A stretch of DNA of 64,000 nucleotides from Winogradskyella thalassocola (GCF_900099995.1 NZ_FNCZ01000006.1:165373-229372), one strand, 5' to 3'. Shown: positions 54,525-63,733, counted from the stretch's first letter. Program-made: numbers and translations. Notes: generated from the letters alone by a model not told the origin.

Positions 54525-55077
54525 AAATTTATTTGAAGAAGACTCAAAAGATCAGCAGACAAAAATGTCTGAAGGTCATGAAGCACGTTTTCTTGAAAAA
54601 TTAGAAAATGAGTTTCCAAAGGAGCGAAAATCAACTCACAGATTTAGCTTTTTAAATATCGCTGCAAGTGTGGTATTGCTTTTAGGCTTAAGTTATGGAG
54701 GGTATCAATATTTTCAAACTCCTTCAGAAACAGTTGAGCCAACTAAAATTGTTGATGCAGAACTAAAATCTTTAGGAGATGTATCTCCGAGTTTAAAAAA
54801 GGTGGAAGATTACTATTTAGCTAGCATTAATTTAGAATTATCTAAAGTGCAACTCACCCCTGAGAATAAGGAATTATTTGATGGGTATGTGGAACGGCTA
54901 AAAGAGTTAAACGATGAATATAAAGCCTTAACCATTGAGTTAAATACCAATGGCCCCAATGAAGCCACTTTAGATGCTTTAATTAATAATTTAAAATTTA
55001 GACTCAATTTAGTAATGCGACTTAAAGAAAAACTAAAAGAGTTTAATGACGATGTATTTTCTGAAGAAAGTGTTTAA
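54508..55077 (+). CDS. Probable anti-sigma factor, single-pass membrane protein
   Basis: The 189-residue protein has a cytoplasmic N-terminus of about 45 residues, one membrane helix (about 47-65, FLNIAASVVLLLGLSYGG) and a periplasmic helical part (about 75-185). The layout and the 17-base overlap with the sigma gene fit an anti-sigma factor; the N-terminus lacks the HxxxCxxC zinc motif of ZAS-type anti-sigma factors. The next gene codes for an exported protein that may be part of the same signal circuit. Confidence 0.7.
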   Translation: MAQDLRNLFEEDSKDQQTKMSEGHEARFLEKLENEFPKERKSTHRFSFLNIAASVVLLLGLSYGGYQYFQTPSETVEPTKIVDAELKSLGDVSPSLKKVEDYYLASINLELSKVQLTPENKELFDGYVERLKELNDEYKALTIELNTNGPNEATLDALINNLKFRLNLVMRLKEKLKEFNDDVFSEESV

Positions 55078-55113
55078 AGTGGTGCCACGCTAAGCGCAGT
55101 CAAAGTAGTATAA

Positions 55114-55140
55114 AATCAATCAATCAATCAATCAATCAAT
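55114..55140 (+). repeat. AATC microsatellite, 6.75 copies
   Basis: Six complete AATC units plus AAT stand about 60 bases before the ATG at 55201, between the anti-sigma gene and the Met-Pro-rich protein gene. Such tracts change length by slippage and, if within a promoter or leader, can alter expression. Confidence 0.9.
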
Positions 55141-55200
55141 TAAATCAAAAAACGAACAGATTATATTCAGCTTATTGGGTATTTCTAAAAATCAAAAATT

Positions 55201-56754
55201 ATGAACACAATTAGAATTTTAGTAATGTGCCTTATAACCACGTTTGGTTATGCACAAAAAAAGATGACTAAAACATCACAATCTATCAAAGTGAACAAAG
55301 AGGTCGTTGTCGATTTAAACACCAGTTATGTAGAGATAGAAATAGATACATGGAATAAAGATGTGGTGGAAGTTGAGGCTTATATTGAAGGCGATAAATT
55401 ATCTGATGCCGAATTAAAACAAGCTTTAGAAAACTGGAATCTGAAAGTAGAAGGGTCTAGTAATAGGGTGCTTATATCTTCAACAGGAGGGAGTGGTTCT
55501 GCCTTATTTCCGCATTCAGAATATTCTAATGCTTTAGCAGAATTAGAGTACCGATTAATCGAATTACCAGAAATGCCAGAAATGCCAATGATGCCGATGA
55601 TGCCTTCAATAGCAGAAATGCCATTGATACCAGAAATGCCAGAAATGCCTATAATGCCAAAATTACCTGAGTTGCCAAAAGGCATTACGACTATAGAATT
55701 TGATTACGAAGAATATCAAAAAGATGGTGAAAAATACTTAGCCGAATGGAGCAAAAAGTATGAAAAGAAAGGTGGTAAAGAATTTCAGAAAAAAATGGAA
55801 GATTGGGCACGTAAATTTGGAGAGTCAGGATACCAAGAAAAAATGCAAAAATGGGGTGAAAAGTACGGTCAGCGTTTTGAAGGTAAGTGGGCAAAAGATA
55901 TGGAAGAATGGGGAGAGAAATTTGGCAAAATTTACGGTAAGGATATAGAAAAATGGGGAGAGGAATTTGGAGAGAAATTCGGAAAAGAATGGGAAGAGAA
56001 AATGGAAGTTTGGGGAGAAAATTTAGCGAAACAAATGGAGGAGCGTGCTGAAGCCATGGAGAAGAGAGGTGAGTCAATGGAAAAACGCCAGGAAGCACTT
56101 GCAAAACGGCATGAATATTTGGCGGATAAAAGAGCGTCTATTTTGGTGAAGCGATTAGAATCAGGAAATAATAGCAAAGTAAAAAAGGTGATTAAAATTA
56201 AAATCCCTAAGAAAGCCAAACTAAAGACTAATATTAGGCATGGTGAATTAAAAATAACAGCTGCAATACATAATATGAAAGGTGATATTTCACATTCATT
56301 TTTAGTAGCAGAATACATTGATGGAAGCGAGACTTCCATCAATGTATCCTATTCTCCAGTAATGGTAAATACATGGAATTTAGGGACTTTAAATCTTAAT
56401 TTTGTGGATAAAGCTCAGATTAAAACGGCTCAAAATTTAGTGCTAAATTCTAAATCGTCTAATGTAACTGTAGGCAATTTAATAGACACGGCTATTATTG
56501 ATGGGAGTTTTGGCGATTTAAAGATTTCCAATTTAAGTGCTACTTTTAAAAATCTCAATTTAGTTTTAGAAAATAGTGATGCCCTTATTAATTTGCCAAA
56601 AGATATAGATTATACCCTTTATTTTAAAGGTAACCGTTCTAAGTACAATAATAAGGCAACGACGCAAAAAACACTTCGTAATTATCCTGAAGGACAAAGT
56701 TCTAACCGAAATATTATGGTGAATGCTAAATTTAGTAATGTGATTATTAATTAA
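55201..56754 (+). CDS. Exported protein with Met-Pro repeats, Trp-Gly-Glu-Lys repeats and a DUF4097-like beta domain
   Basis: The 517-residue protein has a signal peptide (1-19, ending YAQ). Residues about 25-120 form a beta-rich part. Residues about 121-160 are EMP/MMP/PELP repeats, rich in Met and Pro. Residues about 170-300 consist of charged units around W-G-E-K-F/Y-G (for example EEWGEKFGK, EKWGEEFGE), then a strongly charged EKR coiled coil (MEKRGESMEKRQEALAKR). Residues about 320-517 are a beta-helix-like repeat domain of the DUF4097 or head-GIN type (KLKTNIRHGELKI, SKSSNVTVGNL, SFGDLKISNL). It follows the sigma/anti-sigma pair and may be their sensor target or output; that is inference. 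Confidence 0.65.
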   Translation: MNTIRILVMCLITTFGYAQKKMTKTSQSIKVNKEVVVDLNTSYVEIEIDTWNKDVVEVEAYIEGDKLSDAELKQALENWNLKVEGSSNRVLISSTGGSGSALFPHSEYSNALAELEYRLIELPEMPEMPMMPMMPSIAEMPLIPEMPEMPIMPKLPELPKGITTIEFDYEEYQKDGEKYLAEWSKKYEKKGGKEFQKKMEDWARKFGESGYQEKMQKWGEKYGQRFEGKWAKDMEEWGEKFGKIYGKDIEKWGEEFGEKFGKEWEEKMEVWGENLAKQMEERAEAMEKRGESMEKRQEALAKRHEYLADKRASILVKRLESGNNSKVKKVIKIKIPKKAKLKTNIRHGELKITAAIHNMKGDISHSFLVAEYIDGSETSINVSYSPVMVNTWNLGTLNLNFVDKAQIKTAQNLVLNSKSSNVTVGNLIDTAIIDGSFGDLKISNLSATFKNLNLVLENSDALINLPKDIDYTLYFKGNRSKYNNKATTQKTLRNYPEGQSSNRNIMVNAKFSNVIIN

Positions 56755-56898
56755 AGCGTAATTATAATGTCTGGTTGCGTGTAGTTGACATCTATTTGTT
56801 TATTGACTGCGACGAATCTTCGATTTTTAATTTATTATTAAACTCACATTCAGTTTTCCATGAGATAGATTTTCTATTTTTATGGAAATTTTGTTTTT

Positions 56899-57585
56899 AT
56901 GTCATTTCTCACTTTCGAAGCCTTTTTAAATTCACTCCAACCACATTCGTTGTTGGACGCTGATCGTACTTCTAACGATTTTATTACACTCGATTTATCA
57001 ATTCATAATCCGGAATTAAAAGCCGTTAACGTATCATCTTCAGATGATTTAGAACGCTTTATTTGGAAGTATATCAAAACCAATGGTGCCAAAATCGCTT
57101 ATGGAGGTTATTTGGAAAAGCGTGGCATCTACCAACGTAGCACCTATTTTAATCAACAAAATCCTGAGGAAGAACGCAATATTCATTTAGGTATGGATTT
57201 GTGGATAGAGGCTCATACTCCAATTTACGCTCCTTTAAATGGAACAATTCATAGTTTTAAAAACAATACCAATCATGGAGATTATGGACCAACCATTATT
57301 TTAAAACATCATATTGAAGGTGCTGAATTTTATACCTTATATGGGCATTTAAGCTTGACTTCAATTCAAGATTTAGAAGTTGGAGTAGAAGTAACCCAAG
57401 GAGACCTAATCGCAACACTGGGAACCGCTGAGGTTAATGGCGATTATCCTCCTCATTTACACTTTCAGATTATAAAAGATATCCAAGATTTTAGCGGAGA
57501 TTATCCAGGCGTGAGTAATCAACTCGATTTAGCCTTTTATAAAGCAAACTGTCCTGATCCTAATTTACTTTTAAAGCTGTCTTAG
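56899..57585 (+). CDS. M23 family metallopeptidase
   Basis: The 228-residue protein has the LytM-type zinc site: H96-L-G-M-D100, YTLYGHLS and PPHLHFQI, which supply the zinc ligands and the catalytic His. The loop APLNGTIHSF is also typical. There is no clear signal peptide, unlike most cell-wall M23 enzymes, so it may act in the cytoplasm or be exported in some other way. The predicted reaction is cleavage of peptide cross-links or of other peptides. Its 3' end overlaps the convergent permease gene by four bases. Confidence 0.85.
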   Translation: MSFLTFEAFLNSLQPHSLLDADRTSNDFITLDLSIHNPELKAVNVSSSDDLERFIWKYIKTNGAKIAYGGYLEKRGIYQRSTYFNQQNPEEERNIHLGMDLWIEAHTPIYAPLNGTIHSFKNNTNHGDYGPTIILKHHIEGAEFYTLYGHLSLTSIQDLEVGVEVTQGDLIATLGTAEVNGDYPPHLHFQIIKDIQDFSGDYPGVSNQLDLAFYKANCPDPNLLLKLS

Positions 57586-58868
57586 CTTTTTCTTCGCTTT
57601 TCAGAAGTTTTAAAAATCCATTCCGCAATAAAGCATAAAGCAATAATTGCCCCAGAAACGAGCACACCTGTAAGGTTCGATTTGTACTGTTGATTGATTA
57701 ATATCACTAAGGCTAAAACACAAAGTGTACAACCAACGATCGGAATTATTTTATTACTACTCGTGTCTTTAGAGGTTTTGAAACCCACAAAATTAACGAT
57801 GCCAAAAATGATGATAAACCCAACACTTCCGGCAGTGGATATACTTTCTAAATCTAATATATTCACTAAAACTAAAGTCGAAATAGCTGTGACTAGTAAA
57901 CCAATGGGTTGATTCCAAAGTTTAGATGTAAAGTGATGTGGTAATTCATCATCTTCTGCAATTTCAAAATTAACACGACTACCTCCATATAAGGAGGCAT
58001 TTATCGCAGAGAATGTAGAGATGAGCGCTGCAATCGTAATAATGGTAAATCCTATTTGTCCTAACATCGGTTTTGCTGCTTCTGCTAATACGTAATCTTC
58101 TGCTGTGGCAATTGTATCAAAAGGCAATGAGCCAACGGTGACTATGGCAATGATAATGTATAACACAATAACAAAAATAACAGAGCCATAATAAGCTCTA
58201 GGGATGTTCTTTTTTGGGTTGATAATATCTGGAGCCGCATTCGCAATAAGTTCAAAACCTTCATAAGCTACAAAAATCACCATGCCTGCAGCAAATAATT
58301 GCACTGGAGATTCCCAATGCGAAATGGCCAATTGTGATAGGTTAGGGTTTCCGATGAGACCATAAGCGCCAACACCTATAAAGCCAAAAAGTATAATCAG
58401 TTTTATGATCACAGCATAAGATTCTATTTTTCCAACAACAGCAATACTATAATAATTTATGGCTGTGGCAAGGATGATAATGGCGCTTGCATAAATATGA
58501 AAGTCGACTGTTGTGTTTGATGTCAACTCTAATAAATTAGGAGCATACGATCCAAAAGCAGAAGCGTAGAGCGAGAGCATAATAATATAGCTAATCCAGA
58601 GTAAGTTATTAATAGCTCCACTAAAAATAGACACCCCAAAGCCTTGGTTAATAAACTTTACGGTGCCACCTCGGTCAGGATAGTGTTGCGATAGTTTTAC
58701 ATAACTATAGGATGTAATTAAAGCCAAAATACCAGCAAATAAAAAGGCTACAGGTGTTCCGCCTTGGGCTATGGATACGGCTAAACCGAGAACGGCAAAA
58801 ATACCACCACCAACCATACCACCTATACCAATAGAAATCGCGTCTTTTAAACTTATTTTGTCTGCCAT
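57582..58868 (-). CDS. APC family amino acid permease
   Basis: The 428-residue protein has about 12 membrane helices. The N-terminal SIGIGGMVGGGIFAVLG is the APC helix 1 motif that binds the amino acid backbone. Later stretches (AAGMVIFVAYEGFELIANAAPD, short anchor VAYEGFELIANAAPD; then NPKKNIPRAYYGS) place it with cationic or broad-range permeases of the CAT/YfnA side. The substrate is unknown. It is followed upstream by an unrelated membrane protein gene 61 bases away. Confidence 0.87.
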   Translation of the reverse strand: MADKISLKDAISIGIGGMVGGGIFAVLGLAVSIAQGGTPVAFLFAGILALITSYSYVKLSQHYPDRGGTVKFINQGFGVSIFSGAINNLLWISYIIMLSLYASAFGSYAPNLLELTSNTTVDFHIYASAIIILATAINYYSIAVVGKIESYAVIIKLIILFGFIGVGAYGLIGNPNLSQLAISHWESPVQLFAAGMVIFVAYEGFELIANAAPDIINPKKNIPRAYYGSVIFVIVLYIIIAIVTVGSLPFDTIATAEDYVLAEAAKPMLGQIGFTIITIAALISTFSAINASLYGGSRVNFEIAEDDELPHHFTSKLWNQPIGLLVTAISTLVLVNILDLESISTAGSVGFIIIFGIVNFVGFKTSKDTSSNKIIPIVGCTLCVLALVILINQQYKSNLTGVLVSGAIIALCFIAEWIFKTSEKRRKS

Positions 58869-58929
58869 GTTAAAAGCACTGATTAGTTATTTGAAGGAGG
58901 ATTTAAAAGTTACCAATACACTATTGTAT

Positions 58930-59355
58930 TTATGTTTTATGAATTGCCTTAGGTTTGTTTATCGTTTTAGAGGCTACTACATGCCCTAAATAGAAACCAA
59001 TAATTGCAAATACACCATCTGAAAGTGTAAACCACAGTTCTTTTGGTAACATAATGATGTTAAAAAATGTAGCAGCAAGCATTAGCGCCCCAACAATGTA
59101 ACTTGGTACCATACTGGTTTTAGATATTTTGGCAGCTACAAACATTCCAATAAGAACTCCTGTGAAATGGGCTATGACCACACAGATTTTGATGCCTACA
59201 GGAATCTTATTCATGTTGTTGCTTAGCCAATCCATATTTAATGGGTCTGCACCATCTGGTAAAGGAAATAGGTTATGACCAATAAGGTTTTCGATGATGT
59301 AAACGGTTACAGATGCTGCAATAAAACCAATTATGGTTGCTACTATATTTCTCAT
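58930..59355 (-). CDS. Small membrane protein of unknown function
   Basis: The 141-residue protein has four predicted membrane helices (about 5-23, 55-77, 86-105 and 110-127) and short loops. It resembles the many small flavobacterial membrane proteins with no assigned role. The C-terminus is basic (NKPKAIHKT). It lies between the permease and the S9 peptidase genes on the same strand. Confidence 0.6.
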   Translation of the reverse strand: MRNIVATIIGFIAASVTVYIIENLIGHNLFPLPDGADPLNMDWLSNNMNKIPVGIKICVVIAHFTGVLIGMFVAAKISKTSMVPSYIVGALMLAATFFNIIMLPKELWFTLSDGVFAIIGFYLGHVVASKTINKPKAIHKT

Positions 59356-59410
59356 TATGGACGTTGGTTAGTTATAATAAATTCAGTTTATGCTTAAAAG
59401 GTATGACATT

Positions 59411-61318
59411 TTATAAGGTTTCCTTTAACCACTTAAAAAATTCGTGTTGCCAAACTAATGCATTTTGAGGGTTTAAAACCCAGTGGTTTTCTTCAGGAAA
59501 ATACAATAACTTACTTTTTAAACCTAGCAGTTGTGCCGTTTGGTAAGCAGCTAATCCTTGCTCAATTGGCACTCTGTAATCTTTTCCACCTTGAATAATT
59601 AACATCGGAGTATTCCATTCTGCCACCTTGTTTACAGGATTAAATTCATTATAAGCCTTTTGTGCAGCTTCATTTGTGGTGTCCCAATAGTTACCTCCAA
59701 AATCATGGTTTACAAAAAATAATTCTTCTGTGGTACCATACATAGATCTCGTATCAAAAACACCATCGTGAGAAATGAAAGTTTTAAAGCGATTGTTATG
59801 AATTCCTGCTAAATAAAATACGGAATAGCCACCAAAACTAGCACCAATAGCACCCAATCGGTCGTTATCTACATAGGGTTCTTTTGCGATAGCATCAATA
59901 GCAGAAAGGTAATCGTCTATGACTTGTCCTCCCCAATCTTTACTGATATCTTCATTCCATTTTACACCATGTCCTGGCATACCACGACGGTTAGGTGCTA
60001 CGACAATATAGCCTTGTGACGCCATGAGTTGGAAATTCCAACGGTACGAATAAAACTGAGATAATGCCGATTGCGGTCCACCTTGCGCATATAATAGCGT
60101 TGGATACTTTTTTGTAGCATCAAAATTAGGAGGTAAAATGACCCAAACTAACATTTGCTTACCGTCTGTTGTAGTCACGTAGCGTTTTTCGACTTTAGGT
60201 AGATCGACACTATTGTATATATCCTTGTTGATGTTGGTGAGTTGGTTAAAGCTTTTCTTTTTTAGGTTGAAATTATAAATATCAGCCGCATGGTTCATGT
60301 CGGTTCTTGTCACCAATAAGGTGTTGTCCTTTTGAGCGATAATACTGGTCACGTCAAACTGTCCTTCAGAAAGTTGTTCTACTACCGGAGCGATACGTTT
60401 TTTACCTGGATAATTCACTTTAAAAAGTTGAATAGTCCCATCAACAGCTGCTGTAAAATACACATGATTTCCGTCGTTACTCCATGTAAAGCTTCTTACA
60501 GTGCCATCCCATTGTTGGGTTAAATTCTGTTTTATGCCGTTGTTTAAAACAATGATGTCATTTTTATCACTTTCGTAACCATCGGTTTTCATTTGTAACC
60601 ACGCCAAAGCACCATTTGAAGAAAACGCCGGATTGGTATCGTAGCCTTTGTTATCTTCTGTAATGTTCTCCGTAGTTTTAGTGGCTAAGTTGTATTTGTA
60701 AATATCCGTATTGGTACTGGTAGCATAAGCTTTGCCTTTTAGTTTTTTGCTGACGTAGTAAATGGCTTTGCTGTCTGGCGACCAGATATAATCTTCATCA
60801 CCACCAAAAGGTTTTTGAGGTGTGTGGTAAGGTTCATTAGGCATAATGTCAATGCCTGTGGCATCTTCTGAACCTACTTTTTTATAAAACAAATGGTTGA
60901 AGTTGCCATCGCTCCAAGTATCCCAATGGCGAATGTCTAAGTCTGAAAATATATACACATTAGATTTATCTAGATGCTTATAAACGTCTGTACCCTTTAT
61001 GTTTTCGATTTGAACTTCGTTATTAAATAACTGATAGTTACCATCTGCAGAGGTGTTTTTGTCTGTCGCTTTTACGTCTTCCTTTTTAATTTCGACGATA
61101 GTGCCACCATCTACAGGCATTTTAAAGTACTTAGAGTCGTAACTATTGTCGCTTATGTTTGGTGTTTTAACTGTGAAAAATAGGGTAGCCCCTTCGCTAT
61201 CTAAACCCATAACACTAAGGCGTTCTACTTGCCATAACAATTCTGGGGTCATGGTTTTTTGTGCGATCATTAGGTTGCTTGTCAGGATAAAAGTGAAAAT
61301 AAGGAGGGTGTTTTTCAT
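59411..61318 (-). CDS. S9 family prolyl-oligopeptidase-like peptidase, exported
   Basis: The start is the ATG ending at 61318, which opens a signal peptide (MKNTLLIFTFILT to LMIAQ); a longer frame reaching 61504 adds 62 residues that look like noncoding sequence. The protein has 635 residues. An N-terminal beta-propeller (about 25-370) precedes the alpha/beta hydrolase domain with Ser494 in GASFGGYS, Asp580 in GGKDYRVP and His612 in EENHWV. The family cleaves short peptides, often after Pro or Ala. It is a likely periplasmic partner in peptide use with the M14 and M16 enzymes encoded earlier. Confidence 0.9.
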   Translation of the reverse strand: MKNTLLIFTFILTSNLMIAQKTMTPELLWQVERLSVMGLDSEGATLFFTVKTPNISDNSYDSKYFKMPVDGGTIVEIKKEDVKATDKNTSADGNYQLFNNEVQIENIKGTDVYKHLDKSNVYIFSDLDIRHWDTWSDGNFNHLFYKKVGSEDATGIDIMPNEPYHTPQKPFGGDEDYIWSPDSKAIYYVSKKLKGKAYATSTNTDIYKYNLATKTTENITEDNKGYDTNPAFSSNGALAWLQMKTDGYESDKNDIIVLNNGIKQNLTQQWDGTVRSFTWSNDGNHVYFTAAVDGTIQLFKVNYPGKKRIAPVVEQLSEGQFDVTSIIAQKDNTLLVTRTDMNHAADIYNFNLKKKSFNQLTNINKDIYNSVDLPKVEKRYVTTTDGKQMLVWVILPPNFDATKKYPTLLYAQGGPQSALSQFYSYRWNFQLMASQGYIVVAPNRRGMPGHGVKWNEDISKDWGGQVIDDYLSAIDAIAKEPYVDNDRLGAIGASFGGYSVFYLAGIHNNRFKTFISHDGVFDTRSMYGTTEELFFVNHDFGGNYWDTTNEAAQKAYNEFNPVNKVAEWNTPMLIIQGGKDYRVPIEQGLAAYQTAQLLGLKSKLLYFPEENHWVLNPQNALVWQHEFFKWLKETL

Positions 61319-61481
61319 AATGGAGGTTTCAATAATTTGCAAGTGTAAAGTTAAGAAGATTTTTCCATTGCATGGAATCGTAGTGTAAGTCTTCTTTGGT
61401 TGTGTAACAGGTTTATGAGTTGAGTTAGTGTGTGAATTATTAGTGATTTGGGGTAAAGCCGGTCTAGACCTTAATATGACT

Positions 61482-61536
61482 CGCTTTAACCTTGCTTTAA
61501 CCACGTTATAAGCATACTATAACCACGCTATAACCT
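61482..61536. repeat. Five tandem 11-bp repeats upstream of the S9 peptidase gene
   Basis: Starting at 61482, 61493, 61504, 61515 and 61526 the units read GCTTTAACCTT, GCTTTAACCAC, GTTATAAGCAT, ACTATAACCAC and GCTATAACCTG. The period is exactly 11 bp, near one helical turn, and the TAACC core is kept in four of five. The array is about 165 bases upstream of the S9 start within an otherwise empty 341-base gap (61319-61659). It could be an operator bound by a regulator that stacks along one DNA face, as PhoB-type proteins do on 11-bp repeats. Confidence 0.75.
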
Positions 61537-61659
61537 GTATTTTGAAATGTATGTTTTTTGCATGAAAAAGGGAGCATTTTAGTATAACGCTATTTTGTTT
61601 GGACGCGTTATGGTATGGCATTGGAACTGGGATTTAGAACCGTATTCTGTTGTAAGAGG

Positions 61660-62223
61660 TTATTTTTTTAATGGAATTGTGATTCCTACCGCCATGGCTC
61701 CAACAAACTGTTTAACAGAAGGTTGAGAGTAATAGGTAAATCCTAAATCGACATTATTGTTTTTTCCTAATTCTAGTCCGAATGCAAATGGGATGTGATA
61801 GATGATACCGCCTTTATCAATATAATCGTAGTATGTGAAGGTTTCAAATTTACCGATAGACGCTCCTATTCCTAGTTCAAGATAGGGTGCCACCCAAGGA
61901 ATTGGTGCTCTAAGTCTCGCTTTTCCTCCAAGTAAAAAGGCTTTGGATTCTGCTTTTTCATCGGTAGGATTGTTATTTAAATCTTTACCATTTGAACTCG
62001 TTAAAATTAGACCAGCATAAGGTCTTAATTCAAACCAAGAACGGACTTTTAGTACGAGTTCTCCTTGAAAGTAAATACCGCTATCAGCTACGTCATCCAA
62101 GCTATTATAAGGTACGCTAATGCCGTATCCGATTATGGCATTGATTGATTTTTCCTTTACAAACTGTGCGCTTACGATGTTTGAAGCGAGAACTACGATT
62201 ATTACGATCAAGATTTTTTTCAT
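61660..62223 (-). CDS. Outer-membrane beta-barrel family protein
   Basis: The 187-residue protein has a signal peptide (1-19, ending VSAQ) and alternating beta strands (GYGISVPYNSL, ELVLKVRSWFELRPYAGLIL, FAFGLELGKNNNVDLGFTYY; short anchors only), with glycine/aromatic pairs and no cysteine. It matches the small eight-stranded OmpA/OmpW-like barrels often annotated as porin-family or outer-membrane beta-barrel proteins. Function unknown. Confidence 0.7.
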   Translation of the reverse strand: MKKILIVIIVVLASNIVSAQFVKEKSINAIIGYGISVPYNSLDDVADSGIYFQGELVLKVRSWFELRPYAGLILTSSNGKDLNNNPTDEKAESKAFLLGGKARLRAPIPWVAPYLELGIGASIGKFETFTYYDYIDKGGIIYHIPFAFGLELGKNNNVDLGFTYYSQPSVKQFVGAMAVGITIPLKK

Positions 62224-62340
62224 AATGTGTGGTTAGGTTTTAGTATAGGGATGTTTAGGTGTTTTATGGAACTAATTTAAGGAATAAAATATTTAATGCG
62301 TGTTATTTTTTTTTGCTATGGTACTTTGTTGGCAGTAGAT

Positions 62341-63510
62341 TTATTCTTTTATTAATTCAGGTAAATTATTTTTCCAGTCCGTAATTAAAAATTTGTCTAA
62401 TATTCTTTTGTCATCTCCAATTACGTAACACATTCTTGAGCAATATTGCATCCTATATTTTTTATAGAAATCTTGGTTGAATGTATTCTGCATATCAATA
62501 TGTAGTCCGTCTAAATTTGTTTTAATGTTTGAATCTATATGAAGAACGTTTATATCCTTATAATTGTTTTGAATTTCATAGAAGGCGTTTGTTGATTCGA
62601 CATCTCCACCACAGCCGCAAGAATTAGCGATTATAGTTGTTTTATTAAACAAATTTGAACTGTTAATCGTATCTCCTTTGGTGGTAACAATTTTAAATGC
62701 AGGTGCAATCATTCCAACTTGAGTTCCAATTTTTGACTCCGTATGTTTTTCTTTTACCAGACTAATATACTCTCCATTATTTGATATACTATCGAATTTA
62801 TAAGACGCACCATTTAGATTTATAAATTCGCCTAACTTCCTTAAATCACGTTTATTTATTGAATCTATTCTCTTACCATTTTGAGAAATTAATGATATTT
62901 CAGAATCTAGGCCATAAGTAAAACTTCTAGCATTTCTGTATTCAATAATCCCAATTTCATAATTATTATTATCAATATTGAACTTTGCCAACAAATGTTC
63001 ACTTCTACCTACAAACAATCGTTTATTGACTAAACCGATTTTTATCCAAGATGAATCCGTTACAATTTCATTTCCATTTGAAATTAAATATCTACACTTT
63101 ATTAGAGGTTCAGTAGAGTCCCATTTCATTATTTCAATCGGTCTAATCTTATCATCACTTAAGTCTTTGTTATTATTTTCATCAACAGAAAATACTTCCT
63201 GCCTATTTTTTATTCCTTTTATAATATCCACATAAAAATGTTCTTTTTCTTGAAAATCAGTTTCCAATAAAAAACGTTGAGCATTTTGAATTTGATTTGG
63301 ATATTTAATTGGATAGGGGAAGGTGTCTGACTGCTTTTTAAATTCTATAGGAACAGCACCTAATGGAAATAAATTTTCACCTTTTTGTTTTTCAGTACGA
63401 ATTATTAATGTGTCTTTAGCAACTGTAAAAGAGTTTAAAATATAATCGTTATTTTTTTTACAACTGGATAATAGAATTAGGATTAGAAAGGCTTTGTTGA
63501 ATGATTTCAT
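62341..63510 (-). CDS. Lipoprotein with thioredoxin-fold C-terminal domain
   Basis: The 389-residue protein has a lipoprotein signal ending ILLSSC (Cys17). The N-terminal 260 residues are not recognised. From about residue 273 the sequence GMIAPAFKIVTTKGD, then NLFNKTTIIANSCGCGGD, follows the redoxin/TlpA plan, but the usual WCxxC is replaced by SCGCGG. A second Cys pair lies in YCSRMC near the C-terminus. The fold is likely thioredoxin-like; a disulfide role is possible but the active site is atypical. It stands alone next to a repeat region and an IS element. Confidence 0.6.
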   Translation of the reverse strand: MKSFNKAFLILILLSSCKKNNDYILNSFTVAKDTLIIRTEKQKGENLFPLGAVPIEFKKQSDTFPYPIKYPNQIQNAQRFLLETDFQEKEHFYVDIIKGIKNRQEVFSVDENNNKDLSDDKIRPIEIMKWDSTEPLIKCRYLISNGNEIVTDSSWIKIGLVNKRLFVGRSEHLLAKFNIDNNNYEIGIIEYRNARSFTYGLDSEISLISQNGKRIDSINKRDLRKLGEFINLNGASYKFDSISNNGEYISLVKEKHTESKIGTQVGMIAPAFKIVTTKGDTINSSNLFNKTTIIANSCGCGGDVESTNAFYEIQNNYKDINVLHIDSNIKTNLDGLHIDMQNTFNQDFYKKYRMQYCSRMCYVIGDDKRILDKFLITDWKNNLPELIKE

Positions 63511-63534
63511 TTGGTAGATTGGTTATTGTTGAAA

Positions 63535-63690
63535 TTACTGCCTACGGCTTTGTATATGGTTTACTTCGCCTATTCGCTGCGCTCGGGTGTTGCGTGGTTA
63601 AGTAACTAAGTTAGTAAATTATTACCGACCAAGAAAGTCTGCGAGGATTTTGGCAAGTAGGCTAGAATTAGCAATAAATTATATACGGCT
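63535..63690. repeat. Possible dispersed intergenic repeat with inverted ends
   Basis: This noncoding stretch is richer in G+C than its surroundings (CGCTGCGCTCGGGTG near 63580) and has imperfect inverted ends, GCCTACGGCTTTGTATATGG on the left and TTATATACGGC on the right. From memory, intergenic sequences with such ends recur in several flavobacterial genomes. It could be a MITE-like or attC-like element. Only one copy is seen here. Confidence 0.35.
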
Positions 63691-63733
63691 TAAGTTTACA
63701 ATTAATTAAATTTAAGCATAAATCAGAAAAGAC

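Noticed and set aside
55114..55140. CRISPR-like repeat
   Set aside because: It is a simple 4-base microsatellite with no spacers; there are no cas genes in the window.
55691..56342. Minus-strand frames opposite the Met-Pro protein gene
   Set aside because: They mirror the biased codon use of the repeat zone, with no promoter, and have low-complexity translations.
59411..61504. 697-residue version of the S9 peptidase
   Set aside because: The extra 62 residues are basic, lack domain character and overlap the phased 11-bp repeats; the internal ATG opens a perfect signal peptide.
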